A stretch of 6,243 nucleotides of DNA from a bacterium (GTDB taxonomy: Bacteria; Cyanobacteriota; Vampirovibrionia; Gastranaerophilales; Gastranaerophilaceae): the NCBI GenBank assembly GCA_017995595.1, contig JAGOIO010000082.1, forward strand, positions 1 to 6,243. Direction: 5' to 3'. Both the position numbers and the translations under genes were made by a program. The notes under the pieces were generated by a model that was given only the letters and a program-made list of their open reading frames with translations, searched no databases and was not told the origin of the DNA. This document shows positions 1 through 5,826 of the stretch, in pieces. Each line of letters opens with the position of its first letter. Within the stretch, counting starts at the first letter, position 1.

Positions 1-580
1 CATTTTCTATGTTTTTATTAATACAAAATTGAACTAAATACATTCTATCAACACTTGATTGATTTTGGAATCGTCCTGATAAAGTATAATAACCGTCATC
101 GCCTTTTTCTATTCTTATCGGCTGAAATTCACTATTAATAACAATTTGATTAGATAAAGGAATATCTATTTTATAAATTTTTTCAATATCCAAAGCTTCT
201 TTTGACTCAAATTTCATACCTCCGGCGGACAAATCCAAAGCCATTACACTATGTTCATCTCCACCATTAATACAAGTCAAAACTTCTCTATATTTAACTC
301 TGGTAAATTGCCTTCTTTTTAAGTATCTGTGCTTAATAGGCATTTTAACTTTTACAATATTTCCCTCAACTGATTCGATAACAGCTTCAAAATAAAGCAT
401 GCCATTTGGAGTTTTTGAATAGAATTCCGCAGAAGCTTTTGGCAAAATACCTGTCGGATTAAACTTTAATTCCATTGTAAAAGAATCATCGCCAAGTTCA
501 ACCGCAGTTCCTCTGTTAGAATTTCTAAAATTTGCAGGAATAATACTTAAAACTTGATTAATTTCTACTATCTTTCCCAT
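1..580 (-). CDS. PilZ-domain c-di-GMP receptor, YcgR-like (3' end cut by window)
   Basis: This reading frame gives 193 residues from ATG at 580 with no stop before the window edge, so the C-terminus is missing. Residues 1-85 are mostly beta-strand-like sequence and fit the N-terminal domain (YcgR/PilZN type) that precedes PilZ in flagellar brake proteins. The PilZ domain starts at about residue 87 with KRRQFTR, which supplies the RxxxR motif (R90, R94). It continues with DLSAGG, which supplies D/NxSxxG (D116, S118, G121). Both c-di-GMP contact motifs are intact, so binding is expected from family knowledge. No membrane segment or signal peptide is seen, so it is probably cytoplasmic. The start is supported by AAAGGG seven bases upstream; the nearest upstream ATG (594-596) is out of frame. 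It lies 22 nt after flhA with no terminator, so it is probably cotranscribed with the export genes. The likely role is c-di-GMP control of motility, as for YcgR or B. subtilis YpfA/MotI. The exact target is not shown by the sequence. Confidence 0.88.
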   Translation of the reverse strand, partial: MGKIVEINQVLSIIPANFRNSNRGTAVELGDDSFTMELKFNPTGILPKASAEFYSKTPNGMLYFEAVIESVEGNIVKVKMPIKHRYLKRRQFTRVKYREVLTCINGGDEHSVMALDLSAGGMKFESKEALDIEKIYKIDIPLSNQIVINSEFQPIRIEKGDDGYYTLSGRFQNQSSVDRMYLVQFCINKNIEN

Positions 581-602
581 AAATAAGCCCTTTCATTCTG
601 AC

Positions 603-2705
603 TTAATGCGTTAATGCTTCAACTCTTACAACACCAATAGATTTTGCTTTTGTATTAGTGCTGATTTCATTATACGACATAACAGAAATTTGTGGATAGG
701 TTCTTTCAATTAATCTGCGAAAAGCCAACCGAATGGGGGAAGAACATAGTATAACCGGTTGATTTCCTGTAGCCGTAATTGCCTTTTCCAACTCAGAATT
801 CATAGAGTCAAGAAGTTTTCTCGTAAACTCAGGGTCAAGAGCAAGACTTTGCCCATCAGGACTTACACCTTGAGCGATTGTATTTTCCACATCGGGAGCA
901 AGCGTTACCGCAAGAAGTTCACCCGTATCAGAAAGATTTTGCTTACAAATATTACGAGCCAAAGCTTGACGAACCTGCTCTGTTAAGAAGTCATAGCTTT
1001 TATTAGTCTTAGATTTCAAACTTATTGTTTCTAAAATAGTTTTCAAATCTCTAACAGAAACTCTCTCTCTCAACAAGTTTTGCATAACTTGTTGAACATC
1101 TGCGACATTTAATTCTTTCATCAAATCTTTTACATACTCTTCAGAAACTTCTTTTTGCAAATTATCAATCAACTGCTGAACATCTGCACGAGTAAGTATT
1201 TCCGCTGAATTTTTCTTAATTACTTCTGTCAAGTGAGTTGAAATAACCGCAGACGGACTTACTACCGTATAGCCGACAGTTTCAGCATAATCCTTATCAT
1301 TTTCTTCAATCCATAATGCTGGCAAACCAAACGCAGGTTCAACAGCACTTATACCCTTCAAATTAGGGTCAGAAGTTGTACCTCCGGCATTCATTGCTAA
1401 ACTTCTTTCTGGATAAACTTCGCCTGATTCTATTGCAATACCTTTCAACTTTATCTGATATGTATTTGGAGATAATTGTAAGTTATCCCTAACTCTTATA
1501 GACGGCAAAACAATACCTAAATCCAATGCCGTTTGACGACGTATTTGAGCAATACGCTCCAATAAGTCTCCGCCTTGTTCAACATTTAAAAGTGGAACAA
1601 GTCTGTATCCAACTTCTATTTCAATAGTTTCAACCGCAAGAAGTTCCAAAACACTTTCTCTTGATGCTTTTTTATTTCTTTTAGCAGTTTTAGGCTTTTT
1701 AGAAGCTTCTTCTTTTTCTTTAGCTTCAATTTCAGCTTGCTTTTTATGCTCCTGATACAAGTGATAAGCAGTAGCACCTACAATCATAGAAATTGATAAG
1801 AACGGAACAGTCGGCATGCCGGGAACTATACCTAAGAAAGCAAGCAAACCTGAAACAACACCCAATATTCTCGGATCAGAGAACATTTCTTTTCCGATAC
1901 TTTGGCTCAAAGAATCATCTTGACCTGTTGCACGAGAAACAATCAAACCTGTTGCTGTTGAGATTAAAAGTGCAGGAATTTGAGAAACAAGACCATCACC
2001 AACGGTTAATATTGTATAAGTTGAAACCGCATTTTGAAAATTCATTTTCAACTGAATCATACCGATAATCAAACCACCGATAATGTTGATTGCAGTAATT
2101 ACAATACTTGCAGTTGCATCACCTTTTACGAACTTAGAAGCACCGTCCATAGTACCGTAGAAATTTGTTTCACGTTCAAGTTTTTTACGTCTGTCTTTTG
2201 CCTGTTGTTCAGTAATCAATCCCGAGTTCAAATCCGCATCAATACTTAATTGTTTACCTGGCATACTATCTAATGTAAATCTTGCTGATACTTCAGCAAC
2301 ACGAGTTGCACCACCTGTGATTACCATAAAGTTGATAATTACCAGTATAACGAAGATTACAGTACCAACAACGTAATTACCTCCGACAACAAACTGACCA
2401 AATGCGTTGATTACGTTTCCCGCTTGCCCATATAAAAGAATAAGTCTTGTAGAACTTACGTTCAATCCCAACCTAAACAATGTGGCAATCAACAAAATTG
2501 TCGGGAATGTTGAATAATCCAACGGTTCTTTTGTATAAAGACATACCAACAAAATTATAATTGAAAAAGATATATTTATAGTAAGCAAGAAGTCCAATAA
2601 TCCCGGTGGTATTGGCAAAACCATCATTGCAACAATAGTTACAAGACCTACCGCAAGGACGATATCATTATTCTTTAGTAAATTTATAAACTTTGCTATA
2701 TCCAT
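603..2705 (-). CDS. flhA: Flagellar type III export ring protein FlhA
   Basis: A complete 700-residue protein, close to the usual FlhA length. The N-terminal half (about 15-320) holds roughly eight hydrophobic segments. Between them lies the FHIPEP-family signature at 135-162: RVAEVSARF, then LDSMPGKQ, then IDADLNSG. The position after KQ is Leu153 where many members have Met. Conserved R78, R87 (RLGLNVSSTR) and D237 (VGDGLVSQIP) are present. A Lys/Glu-rich linker at about 320-350 leads to the cytoplasmic domain (355-700), which carries EPAFGLPALW at 456-465 and GYTVVSPS. FlhA forms a nonameric ring beneath the FliPQR gate, couples proton flow to export, and docks chaperone-substrate complexes. 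The ATG is the only reasonable start: an in-frame TAA lies two codons upstream and the N-terminus MDIAKF aligns with the family. The nearest Shine-Dalgarno-like stretch (GAAGAGG) sits about 14 nt upstream, farther than usual. It follows flhB by 29 nt. Confidence 0.98.
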   Translation of the reverse strand: MDIAKFINLLKNNDIVLAVGLVTIVAMMVLPIPPGLLDFLLTINISFSIIILLVCLYTKEPLDYSTFPTILLIATLFRLGLNVSSTRLILLYGQAGNVINAFGQFVVGGNYVVGTVIFVILVIINFMVITGGATRVAEVSARFTLDSMPGKQLSIDADLNSGLITEQQAKDRRKKLERETNFYGTMDGASKFVKGDATASIVITAINIIGGLIIGMIQLKMNFQNAVSTYTILTVGDGLVSQIPALLISTATGLIVSRATGQDDSLSQSIGKEMFSDPRILGVVSGLLAFLGIVPGMPTVPFLSISMIVGATAYHLYQEHKKQAEIEAKEKEEASKKPKTAKRNKKASRESVLELLAVETIEIEVGYRLVPLLNVEQGGDLLERIAQIRRQTALDLGIVLPSIRVRDNLQLSPNTYQIKLKGIAIESGEVYPERSLAMNAGGTTSDPNLKGISAVEPAFGLPALWIEENDKDYAETVGYTVVSPSAVISTHLTEVIKKNSAEILTRADVQQLIDNLQKEVSEEYVKDLMKELNVADVQQVMQNLLRERVSVRDLKTILETISLKSKTNKSYDFLTEQVRQALARNICKQNLSDTGELLAVTLAPDVENTIAQGVSPDGQSLALDPEFTRKLLDSMNSELEKAITATGNQPVILCSSPIRLAFRRLIERTYPQISVMSYNEISTNTKAKSIGVVRVEALTH

Positions 2706-2734
2706 TTGTTACGAATAAACCTCTTCACATACCC

Positions 2735-3820
2735 TTATTTTGAGGGATTTTTACTGTTGTAAACGTATGCCAGAACTTCTGCTACTGCGACAAACATATC
2801 TGACGGTATTATATCATCAACACGAACCAATTTGTATAACGCTCTTGCAAGAGGTTTATTTTCTACAATCGGAACATTGTTATTTTCTGCAATTTCTTTT
2901 ATCTTAAACGCAATAAAATCGACACCTTTAGCCACTACCATAGGTGCAGGAGCTTTTGATTTATCATATTTTATAGCCACCGCATAATGTGTAGGATTTG
3001 TAACAACTACATCAGCTGTCGGAACATTTGACATCATTCTTTGTTGTGCCATTTGCATTTGTATAGAACGAATCCTTGATTTTATTTTCGGATCACCTTC
3101 TGTATCCTTCATTTCGTCTTTTATCTCTTGCTTTGTCATCTTTATTGATTTATCAAACTCATATTTTTGGTATTTCTTATCAAAAAATCCAATCATAAGC
3201 ATAGCAAGACACATGTTTATAAGCATATTTGACAAAATTGAAACAATAACCGCAAGTCCTGTATCTATATTTGCACCCAAAAGTCCAAATAATTCGTCTT
3301 TTCTACCATTTAAAACCGAAAAACCGCACAATCCTACAATAGAAATTTTTATTACAGCTTTAACTAATTCGACCAAACTTTTTAATTCCGCCGGATTAAA
3401 CATTCTTTGTAAAGCCTTCATTATATTTTCAGGAGATAAACCATTTAATTTCGGTTTTAATTTTTCAATAGCAAAAACATGTCCGTTTTGAAAACGAATA
3501 ATTATTATTCCGATAACCATCAATGAAATTAGAAACGGCAACAAGATTTTTAGCATAGTAGAAACACAAGGATAAAGTATAACAACAATATCTTGAGTAT
3601 TTATTTGCCAAGGCTTTAAATTAGAAAAAGTTTCAGTAGCAAGGTCTTTAAAAGAATTAAGCATTGAACCACACATCATACCAAGCAAAGCCATGCCTGC
3701 AGTAATCATCAGTGCAGAATTCAAATCCTGACTTTTTACAATATTACCTTGATCCCGTTCTTTCTGTTTTCGTCTGGGGGTCGCTTCTTCTGTTCTTGAA
3801 TCTTTATCGCTATTCGCCAT
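2735..3820 (-). CDS. flhB: Flagellar export switch protein FlhB
   Basis: A complete 361-residue protein, normal for FlhB. The N-terminus has the family pattern TEEATPRRKQ...GNIVKSQDL (10-33). About four hydrophobic segments follow (roughly 35-57, 78-108, 150-172, 185-212). The cytoplasmic domain carries EFDKSIKMTKQEIKDE (221-236), EGDPKIKSRIR (241-251) and the autocleavage motif NPTH at 275-278, with cleavage expected between N275 and P276. The conserved AVAEVLAYVY follows near the end (345-354). FlhB sits around the FliPQR gate in the inner membrane and, after self-cleavage, switches export from rod/hook to filament substrates. All cleavage residues are intact, so it should be active. The start follows an AGGGGG Shine-Dalgarno whose first base lies within the fliR stop codon; the gap to fliR is 8 nt, which suggests translational coupling. 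No oddities were noted in length or motifs. Confidence 0.98.
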   Translation of the reverse strand: MANSDKDSRTEEATPRRKQKERDQGNIVKSQDLNSALMITAGMALLGMMCGSMLNSFKDLATETFSNLKPWQINTQDIVVILYPCVSTMLKILLPFLISLMVIGIIIIRFQNGHVFAIEKLKPKLNGLSPENIMKALQRMFNPAELKSLVELVKAVIKISIVGLCGFSVLNGRKDELFGLLGANIDTGLAVIVSILSNMLINMCLAMLMIGFFDKKYQKYEFDKSIKMTKQEIKDEMKDTEGDPKIKSRIRSIQMQMAQQRMMSNVPTADVVVTNPTHYAVAIKYDKSKAPAPMVVAKGVDFIAFKIKEIAENNNVPIVENKPLARALYKLVRVDDIIPSDMFVAVAEVLAYVYNSKNPSK

Positions 3821-3824
3821 TTAT

Positions 3825-3830
3825 CCCCCT
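3825..3830 (-). promoter_or_regulatory. flhB ribosome binding site overlapping the fliR stop codon
   Basis: AGGGGG on the minus strand shares its first two bases with the last two of the fliR TAG stop (3831-3829) and lies four bases before the flhB ATG. Ribosomes finishing fliR would sit directly over this site, so the two genes are probably translationally coupled. Confidence 0.75.
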
Positions 3831-4611
3831 AAAAAAGCCCGACTAAACTTGTTAACATTCCCTGAAGAACAGATGCAAGATGTTCAAACATCGGTCTCAA
3901 GAAAATTAATACCAACAAAATTCCAATATATATTTTTAAAGGTAAAGACACCATAAAAACATTCATTTGAGGCATAACCTTAGACGTAAAGGCAAGCAAA
4001 ACATCTGTAATAAGCAAAACAGAAAAAATAGGAAGAGCTATACCAATACCGATAGTAAACATTTGACCTGTCAAACTTACAATGTTTTGAACTAACTGCC
4101 CGCTAAAGATAAAGCTATATCCTGGTGGAACTGTTTGAAAGCTTCTGTAAATTGAAGCAAAAAGCCATTGTTGAGCGTTCAAAGCAATAAAAACGAATGA
4201 GGCAAAAATCATATATAAGCTTGATAGAACAGATGTTGACTCACCTGAAAGAGGGTTCAAAGCTTGAGCAGAAGACAATCCTGATTGGATAGAAATGAGT
4301 TCTGCAGCTATTTGAACCGAGATAAATACTATATTTGCAATAAAACCAACAATATAACCTATCATAAATTCTTTTAATAATAATACGGTAAGAGTTATCA
4401 TATCAGGAGGAACTGAAAGAGAGGTTTTTGATTGCACCATAGGAAACATGATGAAAGAAACAAAAACAACAAACCATATTTTAACTTGTGGAGGAACTGG
4501 GAATGTAGAGAAAATAGGTGCAGAGGTCATTAATCCGCCCAATCTTGTTAAAACAAGAACGAACAGAATGATATTTACAGGTGATAATAATATTAATAAA
4601 TCAGTTGGCAT
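3829..4611 (-). CDS. fliR: Flagellar export gate protein FliR
   Basis: A complete 260-residue membrane protein of the usual FliR length, with about six hydrophobic segments. Recognisable family stretches are TRLGGLMTSAPIFS (22-35), ALNPLSGESTSVL (117-129, usually with Asp before Pro), the Asn145-Ala-Gln-Gln region where many members have a Gly/His-rich turn, SFQTVPPG (157-164), and PQMNVFMVSLPLKI (214-227). FliR is a single-copy gate subunit that assembles with FliP (five copies) and FliQ (four copies) in the inner membrane. The ATG start is preceded by GAGG at normal spacing (seven bases). It begins 18 nt after fliQ and ends in TAG 8 nt before flhB. The T3SS counterpart SctT is the only serious alternative; the neighbouring flagellar-type FlhA and FlhB make FliR the better call. 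It is a separate gene, not fused to flhB as it is in some clostridia. Confidence 0.96.
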   Translation of the reverse strand: MPTDLLILLSPVNIILFVLVLTRLGGLMTSAPIFSTFPVPPQVKIWFVVFVSFIMFPMVQSKTSLSVPPDMITLTVLLLKEFMIGYIVGFIANIVFISVQIAAELISIQSGLSSAQALNPLSGESTSVLSSLYMIFASFVFIALNAQQWLFASIYRSFQTVPPGYSFIFSGQLVQNIVSLTGQMFTIGIGIALPIFSVLLITDVLLAFTSKVMPQMNVFMVSLPLKIYIGILLVLIFLRPMFEHLASVLQGMLTSLVGLF

Positions 4612-4629
4612 CTGTAATCCTCATAACTC

Positions 4630-4905
4630 CTAAGTATGCATTATCAGAGACGGAATAGTATTAAACATCTCATTTACCGTCGAAATAAACAAGCTTAACA
4701 TCCACGGCATAAGTATAATTAAGGTAACAATCGCCGCCAAAACTTTTGGAACAAAAGTTAGGGTTGATTCTTGAATTTGAGTAACCGTCTGGAAAATACT
4801 TATTAGCAAACCGACTAAAATACTCACTACCAAAACTGGAGCGGAAAGCTCCAATATTAAAACAAAACATTTTTGCAAAAGCGTTATAACTACATCTTGA
4901 TCCAT
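4630..4905 (-). CDS. fliQ: Flagellar export gate protein FliQ
   Basis: A complete 91-residue protein, matching the very short FliQ family (about 89 residues). It forms a two-helix hairpin: hydrophobic segments at about 15-38 and 52-75 are separated by the conserved stretch SIFQTVTQIQESTLTF followed by VPK (36-54). The N-terminus MDQDVVITLLQKC is also family-like. FliQ packs around the FliP-FliR core to complete the export gate in the inner membrane. The start is supported by AAAGGATA, which overlaps the fliP stop codon; the gap from fliP is 14 nt. It ends in TAG 18 nt before fliR. A second open frame inside this gene (about 4670-4870) is a shadow and not a gene. Confidence 0.97.
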   Translation of the reverse strand: MDQDVVITLLQKCFVLILELSAPVLVVSILVGLLISIFQTVTQIQESTLTFVPKVLAAIVTLIILMPWMLSLFISTVNEMFNTIPSLIMHT

Positions 4906-4919
4906 TTTTTATTTATCCT

Positions 4920-5678
4920 TTAATTAACAAAACCTTCTACAAGCGACTTTATAATCAGCCCCCAACCGTCAACCATAACAAATAGAATTAACTTGAATGG
5001 CAAAGCAATAGTTGTCGGAGGCAAGAAAATCATACCCATCGCAACAAGAATACTTGAAACAACAAGGTCAATAACCAAGAACGGTAAGAAAATTACAAAA
5101 CCGATTTTGAAAGCCGTATTTAACTCACTCAAGATAAATGCAGGAAGCAACACGTAAGTTGGAACATCAGCCTTGGTTTTTGGTCGTTTTATTTTCGCCA
5201 TTTTAATAAACAAACCAAGCTGAGTCGAATCTGTTTGCTTAAACATAAAATCTCGAATCGGGGTTTGAGCTCTATTCAGAGCCGCTTGCTGAGAAATTTG
5301 ATTTTTCATATACGGCTGAATTGCAGTAGTATTAATTTTATTTATTGTCGGTGTCATGACAAAGAAGGTCAAAATCAAAGCAAGACCTGACAAAACCTGA
5401 GTTGGCGGAAGTGATGAAACACCTATTGCCTGACGTGCAAGTGCCAAAACTATTATAATTCTTATAAAAGCCGTTGTCATGATAAAAATACTTGGTGCCA
5501 GGGTCAAAATTGTTAACCAAATAAGAATTTGAACACCTTGTGAAAAATCTTTCGGACTTGTCGCTGTATTCATACCTATATTTATTGACGGAAAAGCCAC
5601 CGCACAATGTGCCGCCGGCACAAAGACAAATAGTGCAATTATTGCTAAAAGCATACTTTTCAGGATTTTTGCTTTCAT
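4920..5678 (-). CDS. fliP: Flagellar export gate protein FliP
   Basis: A 252-residue protein of normal FliP length. The ATG at 5678 was chosen because it follows a strong GGAGGA and opens a classic signal sequence: MKAKILK, a hydrophobic core (about 9-21), then PAAHCAVA, with likely processing after C25 or A28. Starting farther upstream at GTG 5750 would put 24 extra residues before the signal and place the start upstream of the predicted transcription start. Both FliP signatures are present: PAFILSELNTAFKIGF (179-194) and PFKLILFVMVDGW (227-239). The conserved ARQAIGVSSLPPTQVL (81-96) and LTFFVMTP (103-110) are also seen. FliP is the main gate subunit, five copies per export channel, in the inner membrane. 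It is the first gene of the operon; no fliO lies upstream, since the next gene is divergent. Confidence 0.97.
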   Translation of the reverse strand: MKAKILKSMLLAIIALFVFVPAAHCAVAFPSINIGMNTATSPKDFSQGVQILIWLTILTLAPSIFIMTTAFIRIIIVLALARQAIGVSSLPPTQVLSGLALILTFFVMTPTINKINTTAIQPYMKNQISQQAALNRAQTPIRDFMFKQTDSTQLGLFIKMAKIKRPKTKADVPTYVLLPAFILSELNTAFKIGFVIFLPFLVIDLVVSSILVAMGMIFLPPTTIALPFKLILFVMVDGWGLIIKSLVEGFVN

Positions 5679-5681
5679 TAT

Positions 5682-5687
5682 TCCTCC
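5682..5687 (-). promoter_or_regulatory. Strong ribosome binding site of fliP
   Basis: GGAGGA on the minus strand sits three bases before the ATG at 5678 and is the best Shine-Dalgarno in the window. It decides the start of fliP in favour of the signal-peptide start over the upstream GTG at 5750. Confidence 0.85.
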
Positions 5688-5727
5688 ACACATTTCTAAA
5701 TAGAATATCCCTATGGTAAATATTGTA

Positions 5728-5742
5728 GCAGATATTATAACA
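5728..5742 (-). promoter_or_regulatory. Predicted extended -10 promoter of the fliP-to-PilZ operon
   Basis: On the minus strand TATAAT occupies 5739-5734 and is preceded by TG plus one base, giving TGTTATAAT, a perfect extended -10 element. At 17-bp spacing the -35 position reads TTAGTT, a poor match to TTGACA, which is tolerated by extended -10 promoters. Transcription would start near 5727, giving a leader of about 49 nt before the fliP ATG. The type is that of a housekeeping sigma-70/sigma-A promoter. No match to a flagellar sigma-28 promoter is complete here. Confidence 0.6.
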
Positions 5743-5778
5743 AAGGACACTTTCTTAACTAAACTTTAGAATATTGAC

Positions 5779-5790
5779 TCTTTTAAAAGA
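5779..5790. repeat. 12-bp perfect palindrome between the divergent promoters
   Basis: TCTTTTAAAAGA reads the same on both strands. It lies between the two predicted promoters, centred about 42 bp upstream of the predicted glycosyltransferase start and about 57 bp upstream of the predicted fliP transcript start. This position would suit a dimeric regulator, but the element is short and purely AT-rich at its core, so chance is quite possible in this base composition. Confidence 0.35.
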
Positions 5791-5791
5791 A

Positions 5792-5826
5792 TTTGCACAA
5801 AAACTAAATCATGCTATAATCTCAAT
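5792..5826 (+). promoter_or_regulatory. Predicted promoter of the glycosyltransferase gene
   Basis: TATAAT at 5815-5820 is preceded by TGC, giving an extended -10 element (TGCTATAAT). At exactly 17-bp spacing TTTGCA (5792-5797) matches four of six bases of TTGACA. Standard geometry puts the transcription start at about 5827, which is the first base of the ATG, so the mRNA would be leaderless or nearly so. No Shine-Dalgarno lies between the -10 and the ATG, which agrees with this. Confidence 0.65.

Larger units (their letters stand above)
1..5727 (-). other. Predicted transcription unit fliP-fliQ-fliR-flhB-flhA-PilZ
   Basis: Six same-strand genes are separated by gaps of 14, 18, 8, 29 and 22 nt. 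None of the gaps contains a G+C-rich hairpin with a T-run or a promoter-like pair of hexamers. One promoter upstream of fliP could therefore serve all of them, and the unit may continue beyond the left edge. The conserved order of the five export genes supports a shared role; inclusion of the PilZ gene rests on spacing and direction. Confidence 0.75.

Noticed and set aside
759..986. Plus-strand open frame inside flhA; similar ones at 1793-2068, 2034-2249, 3213-3491 and 4448-4633
   Set aside because: All lie antisense within strongly conserved flagellar genes, have no family resemblance and lack convincing ribosome sites. They are frame shadows.
2735..2755. Possible small hairpin (CCCT/AGGG) around the flhB stop codon
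   Set aside because: The stem is only four base pairs with a seven-base loop and has no following T-run, so it is not a credible terminator or processing site.
603..5678. Possibility that the export genes belong to a virulence-type (non-flagellar) type III secretion system
   Set aside because: FlhA and FlhB are of flagellar type in length and motifs, the gene order is the flagellar one, and no injectisome gene (secretin, needle, ATPase) is present in the window.
5679..5750. Upstream GTG start of fliP that would add 24 residues
   Set aside because: It has no good ribosome site, lies upstream of the predicted transcription start, and would put extra sequence in front of a normal signal peptide. 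The ATG at 5678 follows GGAGGA directly.
5761..5768. TAAAGTTT on the minus strand upstream of fliP, identical to the -35 element of flagellar sigma-28 promoters
   Set aside because: At the required 11-nt spacing the -10 position reads TGTCCTTT, which does not resemble GCCGATAA, and shifting the spacing by a few bases does not help. The distance to the TATAAT at 5739 is also too long for one promoter.
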